64,000 nt of DNA from Amycolatopsis aidingensis (GCF_018885265.1 NZ_CP076538.1:6112001-6176000); one strand, 5' to 3'. Numbered from the stretch's first letter, positions 1 through 9,476 are shown. The notes: a model not told the origin generated them from the letters alone. A program made the numbers and translations.

Positions 1-2
1 CC

Positions 3-596
3 GACCGGCTGCTGACCGAGCTGGGCGGATACACCTCGGCGAGCCGGTACAACGCCGATTTCGAACCGCTTTCCGTGCACGACGTGGTGACCTTCGACGC
101 GGCACACCGCCAGCGCAGCATCCGGACCAGGCTGGTGGCCCGCGCCCGCAGGCACGGCCCGGACCGCTACGTGATCGTCTACAACGGCGATCCCGGCTGC
201 CGGATCGAGGAGGTCACGCTGGCCACGGCCGAGGGCTGCCGGATCGGCAGGATGCGCAGACACGCGGGCGAGGACACCCTGGCCGCGGAGCTGCTGTTCG
301 ACCGCAGGCTGGCCGAGGGCGCGATCCACGTGTTCTGCTTCGAGGTCAGGGACGACTCCGGCGGTACCTCGCCGGGTTACTTCCGGGTGTTCCGCGACCG
401 GTGCGCGAGCTACCTGCTCCAGTTGCGGTTCAGCAGGCGCGCGCTGCCCGCCCGCTGCACCCGCCAGTTCCGCACCAGGGAAGACCTGCTGCCCACCGAC
501 ACCGACGACCTTCCCTGCGATATCGGCGCGGTGAGCAGCGCGTACTTCACCGACATCGGCCCAGGGCTGGCCGGGATCGCGGTGGAGTGGCACTAG
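3..596 (+). CDS. C-terminal fragment of an unrecognised protein, possibly an HTH-type regulator (5' end outside window)
   Basis: The reading frame is open from the first bases and ends with TAG at 594-596, so the start lies upstream of the window. About 197 residues are visible, with no membrane segment and no signal peptide. The visible part is a compact beta-rich region ending in the motif GIAVEWH. It contains several Cys residues and the stretch YLLQLRF. From memory, actinobacterial XRE-type regulators carry a C-terminal domain with a similar ending, but the HTH itself is not in view and this is only a guess. The convergent neighbour ahcY ends 84 bp away with no clear terminator hairpin between them. 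Confidence 0.6.
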   Translation, partial: DRLLTELGGYTSASRYNADFEPLSVHDVVTFDAAHRQRSIRTRLVARARRHGPDRYVIVYNGDPGCRIEEVTLATAEGCRIGRMRRHAGEDTLAAELLFDRRLAEGAIHVFCFEVRDDSGGTSPGYFRVFRDRCASYLLQLRFSRRALPARCTRQFRTREDLLPTDTDDLPCDIGAVSSAYFTDIGPGLAGIAVEWH

Positions 597-680
597 CTGT
601 GCTGTCCGGGGACGTTGGTGACGTGCGACGCCCGGATCGATGATCTTGAAATGAGTGAGGGCCGCCGGGTTCGGTGTGGA

Positions 681-2159
681 TCAGTAGCGGTAGTGGTCCG
701 GTTTGTACGGACCGGCGACGTCCACGTCGATGTACTCGGCCTGGTCCTTGGTCAGCTTGGTCAGCTCCCCGCCGAGGGCCTGCACGTGGATCCGGGCGAC
801 GTGCTCGTCCAGCTTCTTCGGCAGCCGGTACACCTCCCTGTCGTACTCCTCGTTCTTGGTGAACAACTCGATCTGCGCGATCACCTGGTTGGAGAAGCTG
901 TTCGACATCACGAAGGACGGATGCCCGGTGGCGTTGCCGAGGTTCAGCAGCCGCCCCTCGGACAGCACCAGGATGCTGTGCCCGTCCGGGAAGATCCACT
1001 CGTCCACCTGCGGCTTGATGTTCACCCGCCGGATCCCCGGATACCGGGCCAGCCCCGCCATATCCAGCTCGTTGTCGAAATGACCGATGTTGCCCACGAT
1101 CGTCTGGTGTTTCATCCGCGCCATGTGCTCGACCAGCACCACGTCCTTGTTCCCGGTGGTGGTGATCACCAGGTCGGCCTCCGGCAGCACCGACTCCAGG
1201 GTCTTCACCTGATAGCCGTCCATCTGGGCCTGCAACGCGCAGATCGGGTCGATCTCGGTGACGATCACCCTGGCGCCCTGACCCGCGAGCGAGTCCGCGG
1301 CGCCCTTGCCGACATCGCCGTAGCCGCACACCACGGCGACCTTGCCGCCCAGCAGCACGTCGGTGCCGCGATTGATGCCGTCGATCAGTGAATGGCGGAT
1401 CCCGTAGCGGTTGTCGAACTTCGACTTCGTCACCGAGTCGTTCACGTTGATGGCGGGGAAAAGCAGCTCGCCCTGGGCGGCGAGCTGGTAGAGCCGCAGC
1501 ACCCCGGTGGTGGTTTCCTCGGTGACGCCCTTGATGCCCGCGCCGGTGCGGGTCCACCTGGAGCCGTCGGCCGCAAGGGAGTTGCGCAGCAGCTCGAGGA
1601 AGACCTTGTACTCCTCCGGGTCGTCGGCCTCCGGAGTGGGCACCACCCCGGCCCGCTCGAACTGGGCGCCCTTGTGCACCAGCATGGTGGCGTCGCCACC
1701 GTCGTCGAGGATCATGTTCGGGCCTTCGCCCTGCCAGGTCAGCATCCGTTCGGTGCACCACCAGTACTCGGCGAGGCTCTCGCCTTTCCACGCGAACACC
1801 GGAACTCCCCGTGGCTGCTGCGGGCTCCCGTGCGGGCCGACGACGACCGCCGCGGCGGCGTGGTCCTGGGTGGAGAAGATGTTGCACGAGGCCCACCGCA
1901 CCTCCGCACCCAACGCCACCAGGGTCTCGATCAGTACCGCCGTCTGCACCGTCATGTGCAGCGACCCCGAGATCCGCGCGCCGCGCAGCGGGTAAGCCTC
2001 GGCATGTTCCCGCCGCAGCGCCATCAACCCCGGCATCTCGTGCTCGGCGAGCCGGATCTCGTTGCGGCCGAACTCGGCAAGGGCCAGGTCCGCCACGGCG
2101 AAGTCGAGCCCGTTGCGGGTCTGGTGGAGCCCGGACTGCGGAACGCTTTCGGGGGTCAT
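681..2159 (-). CDS. ahcY: Adenosylhomocysteinase (S-adenosyl-L-homocysteine hydrolase)
   Basis: This cytosolic NAD-dependent enzyme splits S-adenosylhomocysteine into adenosine and homocysteine, closing the methylation cycle. The 492-residue length fits the long actinobacterial form. Visible hallmarks are the substrate-domain stretch [13 protein letters not shown] near residue 92, KSKFDNRYG near 240, the Rossmann motif GYGDVGKG near 278, GHFDNE further on, and the C-terminal DHYRY ending that reaches into the neighbouring subunit's NAD site. The ATG at 2159 has a GGAGGA ribosome site 8 bases upstream. A possible -10 (TAGTGT) lies in the divergent 137-bp gap to the next gene. I looked for an SAH riboswitch there and saw none. 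Confidence 0.97.
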   Translation of the reverse strand: MTPESVPQSGLHQTRNGLDFAVADLALAEFGRNEIRLAEHEMPGLMALRREHAEAYPLRGARISGSLHMTVQTAVLIETLVALGAEVRWASCNIFSTQDHAAAAVVVGPHGSPQQPRGVPVFAWKGESLAEYWWCTERMLTWQGEGPNMILDDGGDATMLVHKGAQFERAGVVPTPEADDPEEYKVFLELLRNSLAADGSRWTRTGAGIKGVTEETTTGVLRLYQLAAQGELLFPAINVNDSVTKSKFDNRYGIRHSLIDGINRGTDVLLGGKVAVVCGYGDVGKGAADSLAGQGARVIVTEIDPICALQAQMDGYQVKTLESVLPEADLVITTTGNKDVVLVEHMARMKHQTIVGNIGHFDNELDMAGLARYPGIRRVNIKPQVDEWIFPDGHSILVLSEGRLLNLGNATGHPSFVMSNSFSNQVIAQIELFTKNEEYDREVYRLPKKLDEHVARIHVQALGGELTKLTKDQAEYIDVDVAGPYKPDHYRY

Positions 2160-2296
2160 CGGGGCTGTCCTCCAAGGCTCGGCGTCAACCGCACACTACC
2201 GTGGTCCGTTCACCACGCGAGACAGTTGGTGTGCGGCGCGACCTCCCGGCCTCCGCACCGCGAGCACCATCCGGAACACCAAGAGGAGATGCACCG

Positions 2297-4684
2297 GTGC
2301 CCCTTCCCGGACCCGAAACCCGTGTCGTCGAACTGCGCGTGCCCGGGTTGATCGGCACCACGGGCGAGTCGCTGCTCGACTCGGTCGGGGTGGTGGATGT
2401 CGCGGGGGACGGCCTCGGCCGCATCATCCGGCCGTCCGACCGGCTGCGCAGGCCCGCGCCCGGGCCGGTGTTGCAGGGGGCGGGCCGGGCACTGCCGCGC
2501 ACCCTGGAGGGCTACCTGTGGAGCGGGATGACCTCGGGCGGGGTGGCCAAGGCCACCTGGGCGCTGTTGTTCCCGTTCTCCCTTGCCAATGTGGCGTACT
2601 GGATGCTGCCGCCGGTGCCCGGCGACGGGGGTGCGCGGGCCGGGGCCGCCAGGGTGCTCGGGGCGGTCTGCCGCGGGTTGCTGCGGGTGGCCGGGCTGCT
2701 GCTGACCACCCTGCTGGTGAGCCAGCTGGCCGTGGTCACCGTGGACCTGCTCGCCGCGCAGTGCCTTGCGTACCAAGGTCGTTGCCTTCCCGCCGGGTTG
2801 TCCTGGCTGAGCGAGGTCGAGGCACTGCGCACGGCGGTCGGCCTGCTCCCGGTGGCGCTGGTGATCTTCGTGCTGCATCAGGTTTCCGGCACGGAATGGT
2901 CGGTGTCGGCGAAGGTCACCCCGCGGTCACCCGGCCGGTCCCTGCCCGGGGACGAGCTCCGTTCCGATGGCGGGATCCCGGTGTTGCGCTGCCTGCACAC
3001 GGTGGCCGCGCTGGCCTGCACCGCCCTGCTGCTGGCCGGTGGCCCGTTCGGCCCGCCCGCGGCGACGACGGAAGCGGTCGCCTGGACGGGCGCGCTGGTC
3101 CTGCTCGGCGTGACGTTGCTGGCCACCGCGGTGCCGATGCACCGGCTGCTCGGCAGGGTCGTGCGTGCGCTGCTGCTCGGGATCGCGGCCGCGCTGCTGG
3201 TGTGGACGGCGGTGCTGCGCACCCCGCTGCCCCCGCGGATGTTCGGTACCGACGACACCGTGCAGGCGATCGGCGCCGCGCTGATCGCCGTCTGCGTGCT
3301 GTTCGCGCTGCTGCTGGTGCCCGCGGCCTTGCTGGCGCGCCCTGCCTGGCGCAGCCTGCCCCGCCGACTGCGGCCATGGGTGGGCGGCTGGATCGCCGCG
3401 CCCGCGCTGGCGCTGGCCGGGCTGATCGGGGGCGGGTTCGGCGCCGGGCTGGCCATCGCACTGCGCGAGCTGGTACGCGCCGATCTGCTACTGCCACCGA
3501 GCTACGCGCTGGTCACCATCCTGTGGGGCGGCGGGCTCGCGCTGTCCGCGGTGCTGGCCCTGCTCGGGTTCGCGGTGGCGGTGCCGATGCGCAGGCTGCG
3601 CCGCGGTGTCCCCGAGGTGGTGCGGATGCTGCAGCCGGAGGAGGAGAACCAGCACGAGGCGGCCACGGCGTGGGCGCAGTCCAGCTGGGAACGCCGCTAC
3701 CTGCACCAGATCGTGGTCGCCGTGGCGCTCGGGATGGCGGCGGGGGTCGCCGGGCTGCTGGTGGCCCGTTTCGGTTTCGGCGGGGTTCCGGCCTGGCTGC
3801 AGCCGCTGTCCGGGGTCGGGGTGGTGGCGCTCGGCGCGCTCGCCGCCGGACTGCTGCGGATCATCTACACCGCGGCGACCACCAACGAGCGCAGCAGGCA
3901 TCTGGGTGCGCTCGCCGACCTGGTGTCCTTCTGGCCGCGGGCAGCGCATCCGGCGGTGCCACCCTGCTATGCGCTCAAGGTGGTGCCGGAGCTGGTGGCG
4001 CGTTGCCGGGAACATCTCGCCGATCCGCACACCCGGGTGGTGCTGGCCGGGTATCACCTCGGCGGCCTGTTGGCGGTGATCGCGGTGGGGCGGCTGGCGG
4101 CCGACCTGCCGCCGGAGGACCGGGCCAGGGTCGGCCTGCTGACCGCGGGGTCACCGCTGCAATGGGGCTACCAGCGAGCCTTCCCCGCCGTGCTGCCGCA
4201 TGCGGCGCTGGTCGACCTGTACGGCAACCTGGAGGGCCGCTGGCGCGGGCTGTGCCGGGGCACCGACACCTTCGGCGGCGGCGCGACCACCTGGCGGCAC
4301 CAGGTCATCGACCGGCAGCTGCTGGGCATCGGCTACCTGCCCAGCGGCGGGGTGGGGCCGCTGGCACCCGCTGAGCAGGGACCGACCGGTGCGCTGGTAC
4401 TCGGCGGGGACCACTGGTTGCCCGACCCGATGCGCGGCCCGATCAGCGGGCGCCGCTGGGCCGCGGGGGTACGCAGGCACGCGGACTACGTGGCCGACCC
4501 GGAGTGGGACCGGGCCGTTGCGATGGCCGCGGGCCTCGACCGGCCGGACGGGCCGCCGCCGCTGGAGGAGCAGGTCGCCCTGTTCCCCGACCTGTTCAAC
4601 AGCGACCCGGTCCGGCAGCACAGGGCGGGCTCAGGCGGCGCCGCGGCGAGCACGGAACAGCACGAGCAGGACGGTTCCGCCTAG
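2297..4684 (+). CDS. Large integral membrane protein with a C-terminal alpha/beta-hydrolase-like domain lacking the nucleophile serine
   Basis: This is a 795-residue protein of unknown function. The GTG start at 2297 is chosen because AAGAGGAGA lies 7 bases upstream; longer readings run antisense into ahcY. A short soluble N-terminus is followed by roughly ten hydrophobic segments between residues 90 and 540. A cytosolic C-terminal domain resembles lipase-like hydrolases: a nucleophile-elbow context (VVLAGYHLGG), then GSPLQWGYQRAFP, an RGTDTFGG stretch and RHADYVADP near the end, where the acid and histidine would be expected. The elbow reads G-Y-H-L-G, with His587 where the serine should be, so hydrolase activity is doubtful. 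Its last 54 bp overlap the convergent surface-protein gene. Confidence 0.8.
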   Translation: MPLPGPETRVVELRVPGLIGTTGESLLDSVGVVDVAGDGLGRIIRPSDRLRRPAPGPVLQGAGRALPRTLEGYLWSGMTSGGVAKATWALLFPFSLANVAYWMLPPVPGDGGARAGAARVLGAVCRGLLRVAGLLLTTLLVSQLAVVTVDLLAAQCLAYQGRCLPAGLSWLSEVEALRTAVGLLPVALVIFVLHQVSGTEWSVSAKVTPRSPGRSLPGDELRSDGGIPVLRCLHTVAALACTALLLAGGPFGPPAATTEAVAWTGALVLLGVTLLATAVPMHRLLGRVVRALLLGIAAALLVWTAVLRTPLPPRMFGTDDTVQAIGAALIAVCVLFALLLVPAALLARPAWRSLPRRLRPWVGGWIAAPALALAGLIGGGFGAGLAIALRELVRADLLLPPSYALVTILWGGGLALSAVLALLGFAVAVPMRRLRRGVPEVVRMLQPEEENQHEAATAWAQSSWERRYLHQIVVAVALGMAAGVAGLLVARFGFGGVPAWLQPLSGVGVVALGALAAGLLRIIYTAATTNERSRHLGALADLVSFWPRAAHPAVPPCYALKVVPELVARCREHLADPHTRVVLAGYHLGGLLAVIAVGRLAADLPPEDRARVGLLTAGSPLQWGYQRAFPAVLPHAALVDLYGNLEGRWRGLCRGTDTFGGGATTWRHQVIDRQLLGIGYLPSGGVGPLAPAEQGPTGALVLGGDHWLPDPMRGPISGRRWAAGVRRHADYVADPEWDRAVAMAAGLDRPDGPPPLEEQVALFPDLFNSDPVRQHRAGSGGAAASTEQHEQDGSA

Positions 4685-5353
4685 CACCAGCAGCGCACCG
4701 AGCCAGATCAGCCCGCTGCCACCGAAACCGGTGGAGGCGAGGTCGCCGTCCTCACCCGCGGGCACGGCGGCCGCCGAGGTCGCCGAGGTCGTTGGCCTGT
4801 CACTGGTGGATGGTGTGCCGCTCGTGTCCGAGGTGGTGCTCGATCCTGGCACGGAGGGCCCGGTCGAGCCGGTCGTCTCCGTGGTCTCGGCGGTTTCCGA
4901 GGTGCTGGGCGTGCTGCTGCTGGTGTCCGTGGTACCGGTGCCGCAGGCGTACCAGTGGCTGATCTGCGGGATGTTGCCGCCGTTGTTCAGCGGGGCGCGC
5001 AGGTCCTCCCATGGCGGGGTCTCGGGCAGGCCGTTCGCGCCGGGCCGGTAGAGGTTGTAGCGGGGGCCGCCCTTGATCACGATGCCGGTCACCGTGACGT
5101 CCTCGGCTGCGGTGATGGAGAGGTACTGGTCGGCGTTCGGCGCGCCGCCGGTGAATGTCAGATCGGCCGGGCCCAGCAGGCTGCCGTCGAGGCCGGCCTG
5201 TGCGCAGGTTTTGGCATTGCCCTCGTGCACCGTCGCGCGTGGATCCTCGGCCTCGGTGGCGTGCGCGGTCGCCGCCGTACCGAGGAGCAGGCCGAGTGCC
5301 ACCGGTACGGCGAGCAGGAGTGGGCGGACCGGGGATCTCCTGGCAAGCGACAT
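4631..5353 (-). CDS. Secreted surface protein with a sortase-type C-terminal anchor (LASTG variant)
   Basis: The 240-residue product has a signal peptide (MSLARRS basic start, hydrophobic core, ATAHA cleavage region). A folded domain with two cysteines covers residues ~35-125. A Ser/Thr/Pro-rich stalk covers ~130-195. The end is a cell-wall sorting signal: LASTG, a hydrophobic helix (LIWLGALLVLGG) and a short RARRGAA tail. This is the layout of class-E-like sortase substrates in actinobacteria, which often use LAxTG rather than LPxTG. No sortase gene is in the window. The ATG at 5353 is preferred because GGAG lies 6 bases before it; an ATG at 5365 would add four residues. The 3' end overlaps the convergent membrane-protein gene by 54 bp. 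Confidence 0.8.
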   Translation of the reverse strand: MSLARRSPVRPLLLAVPVALGLLLGTAATAHATEAEDPRATVHEGNAKTCAQAGLDGSLLGPADLTFTGGAPNADQYLSITAAEDVTVTGIVIKGGPRYNLYRPGANGLPETPPWEDLRAPLNNGGNIPQISHWYACGTGTTDTSSSTPSTSETAETTETTGSTGPSVPGSSTTSDTSGTPSTSDRPTTSATSAAAVPAGEDGDLASTGFGGSGLIWLGALLVLGGTVLLVLFRARRGAA

Positions 5354-5385
5354 GCGGAACTCCATGGAAAGCGGTTCGGGGTAGC

Positions 5386-5439
5386 CGCCCGCCTGTGGCC
5401 CGATTCGCCGACCGTCACCGGTCGGCCCACAGGCGGGCG
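5386..5439. terminator. Bipartite GC-rich hairpin between the APC permease gene and the surface-protein gene
   Basis: A perfect 13-bp inverted repeat (5386-5398 with 5427-5439) encloses a second perfect 7-bp inverted repeat (5408-5414 with 5419-5425, loop TCAC). Both flanking genes are on the minus strand, so the structure lies downstream of the permease and in the leader of the surface protein. It could terminate or attenuate transcription. There is no T-run, as is usual in high-GC actinobacteria. Confidence 0.55.
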
Positions 5440-5546
5440 AACGGACGCGGGAAACTTACCCCGAACGGGGGAGCGAGCAACGCTCTCAGATGATCAGTGA
5501 CCCGATCGATTCCTCCTGGTGATCTCCCCGCCGCCACGCACAGCGG

Positions 5547-7100
5547 TCAGGGGTTGTCGGGGGTTTTGGTGGGATCGGCACCGTCGACGGGGAGCGGGGA
5601 CTCGGTGGCCCCGTTCTCGCGCTTGCCGAGCAACGAGTGCCGCCTGCTGTATGCGAAGTAGATCACCACGCCGAGCACCATCCAGCCGATGAACCGCAGC
5701 CAGGTGAGCACGGTGAGGTTGAGCATCAGCCAGCCGCAGGCCACGATCGCCAGGATCGGGAGCAGCGGCACCATCGGCACCCGGAACCCGCGCGGCAGGT
5801 CCGGCCGCTTCTTGCGCAGCACGATCACGCCCGCGGACACCAGGATGAACGCGAACAGGGTGCCCACGTTCACCATCTCTTCCAGCCTGCCGACCTCGAA
5901 GAAGGTGGCCCCGATGGCGACCGCCACACCGACCAGGATGTTCATCCGCACCGGCGTGCCATGCTTTCCGGTCTTGGCCAGCGGGCGGGGCAGCAACGCG
6001 TCCCGGGACATCGCGAACAGCACCCGCTGCAACCCGAGCATGAGCACCATGACCACGGTGGTCAGACCGGCCAGCGCGCCAATGGAGATGACGTTCGCCG
6101 CCCAGTCCACATCGTGCACGGCGAACGCGGTGGCCAGCGTCTTGCGGCCCTCGGGCTCGGCATCGGAGGACAGCTGCTGGTACGGCACCATCCCGGCCAC
6201 GACCAGCGAGGTCGCCACGTAGAGCACGGTCACGATGGCCAGCGAGCCGAGGATGCCGCGGGGCACGTTGCGCTGCGGGTTCCTGGTCTCCTCCGCGGTG
6301 GTGGCCACGATGTCGAACCCGATGAAGGCGAAGAACACCAGCGAGGCGCCCGCCAGCAGGCCGAAGGCACCGTAGGTACTGCCCGCACTGCCGACAAGGG
6401 CGGAGAGCAGGGACTGCTCGACCCCGCCATCGGCGGCCGCACCCTCGGCTGCGGGCGGGATGAACGGCGTGTAGTTGTCCGGGCTGATGTAGGTGATGCC
6501 GAGCACGATCACGAACAGGATGATCAGCACCTTGATCGCGGTGATCACCAGACTGAACCGGGAGGAAAGTTTGGTGCCAAGGGTCAGGATCGTGGCGAGC
6601 ACGACGATCAGCAGCATCGCGCCCCAGTCGGCGCTGACCCCGCCGATCTGCACGGTGGTGGTGACGTCCTCGCCGAACATGTAGCGCAGCACGGTTTCCA
6701 GGTACACCGACCAGCCCTTGCCCACGGCGGCCGCGGCCACCGCGAACTCCAGGATCAGGTCCCACCCGATGATCCAGGCGAGGAACTCGCCGAAGGTCGC
6801 GTAGGAGAAGGTGTAGGCGCTGCCTGCGACCGGGACGGTCGAGGCGAACTCCGCGTAGCACAGCGCGGCCAGCGCGCAGGCGGTACCGGCCAGTACGAAC
6901 GCCAGCGCCACCGAGGGCCCCGACACATCACCCGCGGTATGTGCCGTCAGGGTGAAGATGCCTGCGCCGATCATGACCGCGACGCCGAAGACGGTCAGAT
7001 CCCACGCGCTCAGGTTCCTGCGTAGTTTGGTATCCGGCTCATCGGTGTCCGAAATGGACTGTTCGACCGATTTTGTGCGCCATAAACCCGTTCCGGGCAA
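5547..7100 (-). CDS. APC-family amino-acid permease (cationic amino-acid transporter type)
   Basis: This 517-residue cytoplasmic-membrane protein has about 12-14 transmembrane helices. It starts with the N-terminal stretch WRTKSVEQSI and then LSAWDLTVFGVAVMIGAGIF, the helix-1 signature of the APC superfamily, followed by GFDIVATTAEETRNP, the helix-6/7 loop motif of CAT-type carriers. It probably imports or exchanges amino acids by proton coupling; the substrate cannot be read from sequence. The start is taken as TTG at 7100 because a perfect AGGAGGT (7106-7112) sits 5 bases before it. The upstream GTG at 7142 has no such site and would add a basic, non-conserved-looking extension. Confidence 0.92.
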   Translation of the reverse strand: MPGTGLWRTKSVEQSISDTDEPDTKLRRNLSAWDLTVFGVAVMIGAGIFTLTAHTAGDVSGPSVALAFVLAGTACALAALCYAEFASTVPVAGSAYTFSYATFGEFLAWIIGWDLILEFAVAAAAVGKGWSVYLETVLRYMFGEDVTTTVQIGGVSADWGAMLLIVVLATILTLGTKLSSRFSLVITAIKVLIILFVIVLGITYISPDNYTPFIPPAAEGAAADGGVEQSLLSALVGSAGSTYGAFGLLAGASLVFFAFIGFDIVATTAEETRNPQRNVPRGILGSLAIVTVLYVATSLVVAGMVPYQQLSSDAEPEGRKTLATAFAVHDVDWAANVISIGALAGLTTVVMVLMLGLQRVLFAMSRDALLPRPLAKTGKHGTPVRMNILVGVAVAIGATFFEVGRLEEMVNVGTLFAFILVSAGVIVLRKKRPDLPRGFRVPMVPLLPILAIVACGWLMLNLTVLTWLRFIGWMVLGVVIYFAYSRRHSLLGKRENGATESPLPVDGADPTKTPDNP

Positions 7101-7105
7101 CGTTG

Positions 7106-7112
7106 ACCTCCT
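7106..7112 (-). promoter_or_regulatory. Strong Shine-Dalgarno site that decides a TTG start
   Basis: AGGAGGT lies 5 bases upstream of the TTG at 7100 and supports that codon, not the GTG at 7142, as the start of the APC permease. Confidence 0.7.
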
Positions 7113-7181
7113 GGGTGACCTGGATCTCAGGGTCCGGGCCACCCTAACGGGTGGTTAACCACCCACGCACGCGAGGTCGGG

Positions 7182-8102
7182 TCAGGAAGCCACCGTCGGC
7201 CGGTACAGGTCCGGTTCCAGGTACATCAGCCGCGCGGTGGGGACCCGCTCCCTGACCCGGCCCTCGGCCTGGTCGATGGCGCGCGCGACCTCGGCCATCT
7301 CCAGGCCCTCCGCAAGCCCCAGCTTGGCGGCCACCAGCAGCTCCTCCGGCCCGATGTACTGGGTGCGGATGTGGATTACGCGCTGCACCCCGTCGCCGAC
7401 CAGCGCGTCGGTAATGGCCCGCAGCTCCCGTTCGGTGGCGCCCTCGCCGATCAGCAGGCTCTTCATCTCGATGATCAGGATGATCGCGATGACCCCGAGC
7501 AGCACCCCGATCATGATGGTGCCGATGCCGTCCCACACCGGGTCGCCGGTGAGCACCGACAGGCCCACACCGATCAGCGCGAACACCAGACCGAACAGCG
7601 CGCCCGCGTCCTCCAGCAGCACCACCGGCAACTCGGGGCTGCGGGACTGCCGGATGAAGCCCCACCAGGTGGCGTCCCCCTTGACCGCCCTCGACTCGAC
7701 GATGGCCGTGCGGAAGCTGAAGGTCTCCAGCACGATCGCCACCACCAGGATCACCACCGCCACGATCGGCGAGGCCAGTTCCTCAGGGTGCTGCACCTTG
7801 TGGATGCCCTCGTACAGCGCGAAGGCCGCGCCGAGGGTGAACAGCATCAGCGCGACGATGAAGGAGTAGAAGTAGCGGTCCCGCCCGTAGCCGAACGGGT
7901 GTTCCTTGGTGGCCCTGCGCCGGGAGGTCTTCTGCCCGAGCAGCAGCAGGCCCTGGTTGGAGGTGTCGGCGACCGAGTGCACCGACTCGGCCAGCATCGA
8001 GGAGGACCCGGTGATCAGGAACCCGGCGAACTTCGCGATCGCGATTCCGGCGTTGGCCAGCAGGGCCGCCACGATCGCCTTGGTTCCGCCACTTGCCGCC
8101 AC
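7182..8102 (-). CDS. Cation diffusion facilitator (CDF) family transporter
   Basis: This 306-residue membrane protein would export a divalent metal such as Zn, Co or Mn by proton exchange. The N-terminal helices carry LAESVHSVADTSNQ, the CDF signature with the helix-2 metal-site His and Asp, and HPFGYGRDRYFYSF follows. A second acidic pair (LLEDAGALFG) lies in helix 5, and a soluble cytoplasmic C-terminal domain starts near residue 225. The long loop before helix 5 (about residues 150-170) is typical of the YdfM-like CDF branch. It is transcribed in the same direction as the upstream manA and the downstream permease, with 84 bp to manA. No metal-sensing operator was recognised. Confidence 0.9.
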   Translation of the reverse strand: MAASGGTKAIVAALLANAGIAIAKFAGFLITGSSSMLAESVHSVADTSNQGLLLLGQKTSRRRATKEHPFGYGRDRYFYSFIVALMLFTLGAAFALYEGIHKVQHPEELASPIVAVVILVVAIVLETFSFRTAIVESRAVKGDATWWGFIRQSRSPELPVVLLEDAGALFGLVFALIGVGLSVLTGDPVWDGIGTIMIGVLLGVIAIILIIEMKSLLIGEGATERELRAITDALVGDGVQRVIHIRTQYIGPEELLVAAKLGLAEGLEMAEVARAIDQAEGRVRERVPTARLMYLEPDLYRPTVAS

Positions 8103-8186
8103 TGCTGCCCCCGGAAAGATGCTCGCGCCGTCGTGTCGCAGGCAGCTTAGAGGTACCGCACGGCCCCCGGCGGCCGGGTCGGCGAC

Positions 8187-9413
8187 TCAGGCACAGGTAC
8201 CGGGGGTGGCGCGGAACAGGTGCGCGGGCTGGTCCCCGGCCGGCCGCACGCTTACGGCCGGATCGGCGGCGGCCAGCCACATCGACTCGCCGCGGCGCAG
8301 CGCGGACTCCTTGCCGTCGGCCGCGCGCAACCGCAGTTCACCGGCGGTACACAGCAGGATCTGCGGACCGGTGCAGTCCAGCTCGACGTCCTCGTCCTCG
8401 CCTGCGGCCCACTCGATCCGCGCCAGCTCGAACTCCGGCGCGTCGGTGCGGTACACGGCCATCCGGCCGATCGGCTGCCCGCGCAGCACCGGCATGTCCC
8501 CGCAGGCGAAGTCCACCACCCGCAACAGCTCGGGCACGTCCACGTGTTTCGGGGTGAGCCCGCAGCGCAGGATGTTGTCCGAGTTGGCGAGGATCTCCAC
8601 GGCCGTGCCGTGCAGGTACAGGTGCAGGTTGCCGGCCGGAAGGTAGATCGCCTCGCCCGCGCGCAGGGTGAGCCGGTTGAGCAGCAACGCGGCCAGTACC
8701 CCGGCGTCGGTGGGATGGGTCTCGCCGAGCTCGAGGATGGTGCGGCATTCGGTGTCGAACTCGCCGTGTTCCTTGACGTGCAGCACGCAGGCGTCCAGCA
8801 CCTCGGGCAGCAGCTCGTCCAGCGCGGGCTGCGGCATGGTGATCCAGGTGGTGAACAGCGTGCGCAGCCCGTCCGGATCCGGCTGCGCGGCCAGCAGGTC
8901 GGCGTACTTGGCCAGCCCCGGTGTCTCGATGGCGCGCAGCAGCGCCACCGTGCGCCGCGGGTCGCGGAACCCGGCCAGCGCGTGGAACTCGGTGAGCGCG
9001 CACACCAGTTCCGGCTTGGCGGTCGGGTCGGGGTAGTTACGGTTCGGCGCGTCCCGCGGGATGCCCGCGGCCTCCTCGCGGGCGTGCCCCTCGGCCGCCT
9101 GGCTGGCCGAGGGATGCGCTTGCATGGAAAGCGGCTCCTCGGCGGCGAGGATCTTCAGCAGGAACGGGAGGCGGTCGCCCCAGCGCTGCGCGCACCGGCC
9201 GCCGAGTTGCCCGATCGGGTCGGACTCCACGAGTTCGAGCAGGCTGCGCTCCACCCCGTCGGAGCCGACCACCCTGGACGGGTCGCCGGGATGTGCCCCC
9301 ATCCACAGCTCCGCCTCCGGGTGCGGTGCGGGTACCGGCCTGCCCAGCATCTCCGGGATGGTGATCCGGGACCCCCAGGCGTACGGCCGCACGGCGCCCA
9401 GCAGCTGTTCCAC
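8187..9413 (-). CDS. manA: Mannose-6-phosphate isomerase, class I
   Basis: This cytosolic zinc enzyme interconverts fructose-6-phosphate and mannose-6-phosphate, feeding GDP-mannose for envelope glycolipids and glycoproteins. The 408 residues begin PYAWGSR, contain the zinc-binding QAHPS motif near residue 98 and a cupin region ending with GEAIYLPAGNLHLYLHG, typical of type I phosphomannose isomerases. The start is GTG at 9413 behind a GGTGGAG-like site. It follows the SIS-domain gene and, further upstream, manB, an order like Rv3255c-Rv3257c of M. tuberculosis, so the three probably act in one pathway. Confidence 0.96.
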   Translation of the reverse strand: MEQLLGAVRPYAWGSRITIPEMLGRPVPAPHPEAELWMGAHPGDPSRVVGSDGVERSLLELVESDPIGQLGGRCAQRWGDRLPFLLKILAAEEPLSMQAHPSASQAAEGHAREEAAGIPRDAPNRNYPDPTAKPELVCALTEFHALAGFRDPRRTVALLRAIETPGLAKYADLLAAQPDPDGLRTLFTTWITMPQPALDELLPEVLDACVLHVKEHGEFDTECRTILELGETHPTDAGVLAALLLNRLTLRAGEAIYLPAGNLHLYLHGTAVEILANSDNILRCGLTPKHVDVPELLRVVDFACGDMPVLRGQPIGRMAVYRTDAPEFELARIEWAAGEDEDVELDCTGPQILLCTAGELRLRAADGKESALRRGESMWLAAADPAVSVRPAGDQPAHLFRATPGTCA

Positions 9414-9476
9414 GTCTCCACCTCAACTCTCGGCGGCGCTTGCCGTTCGCACCAGCCTGCCTCGCTGTAGTCGCGG

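Noticed and set aside
547..2175. Long reading frame on the same strand as ahcY but in another frame, and plus-strand frames across it
   Set aside because: They are frame shadows of the well-conserved adenosylhomocysteinase; composition is Arg/Gly/Pro-rich with no family resemblance.
2160..2296. Possible SAH riboswitch upstream of ahcY
   Set aside because: The conserved SAH-switch core and pseudoknot were not recognisable in this short gap.
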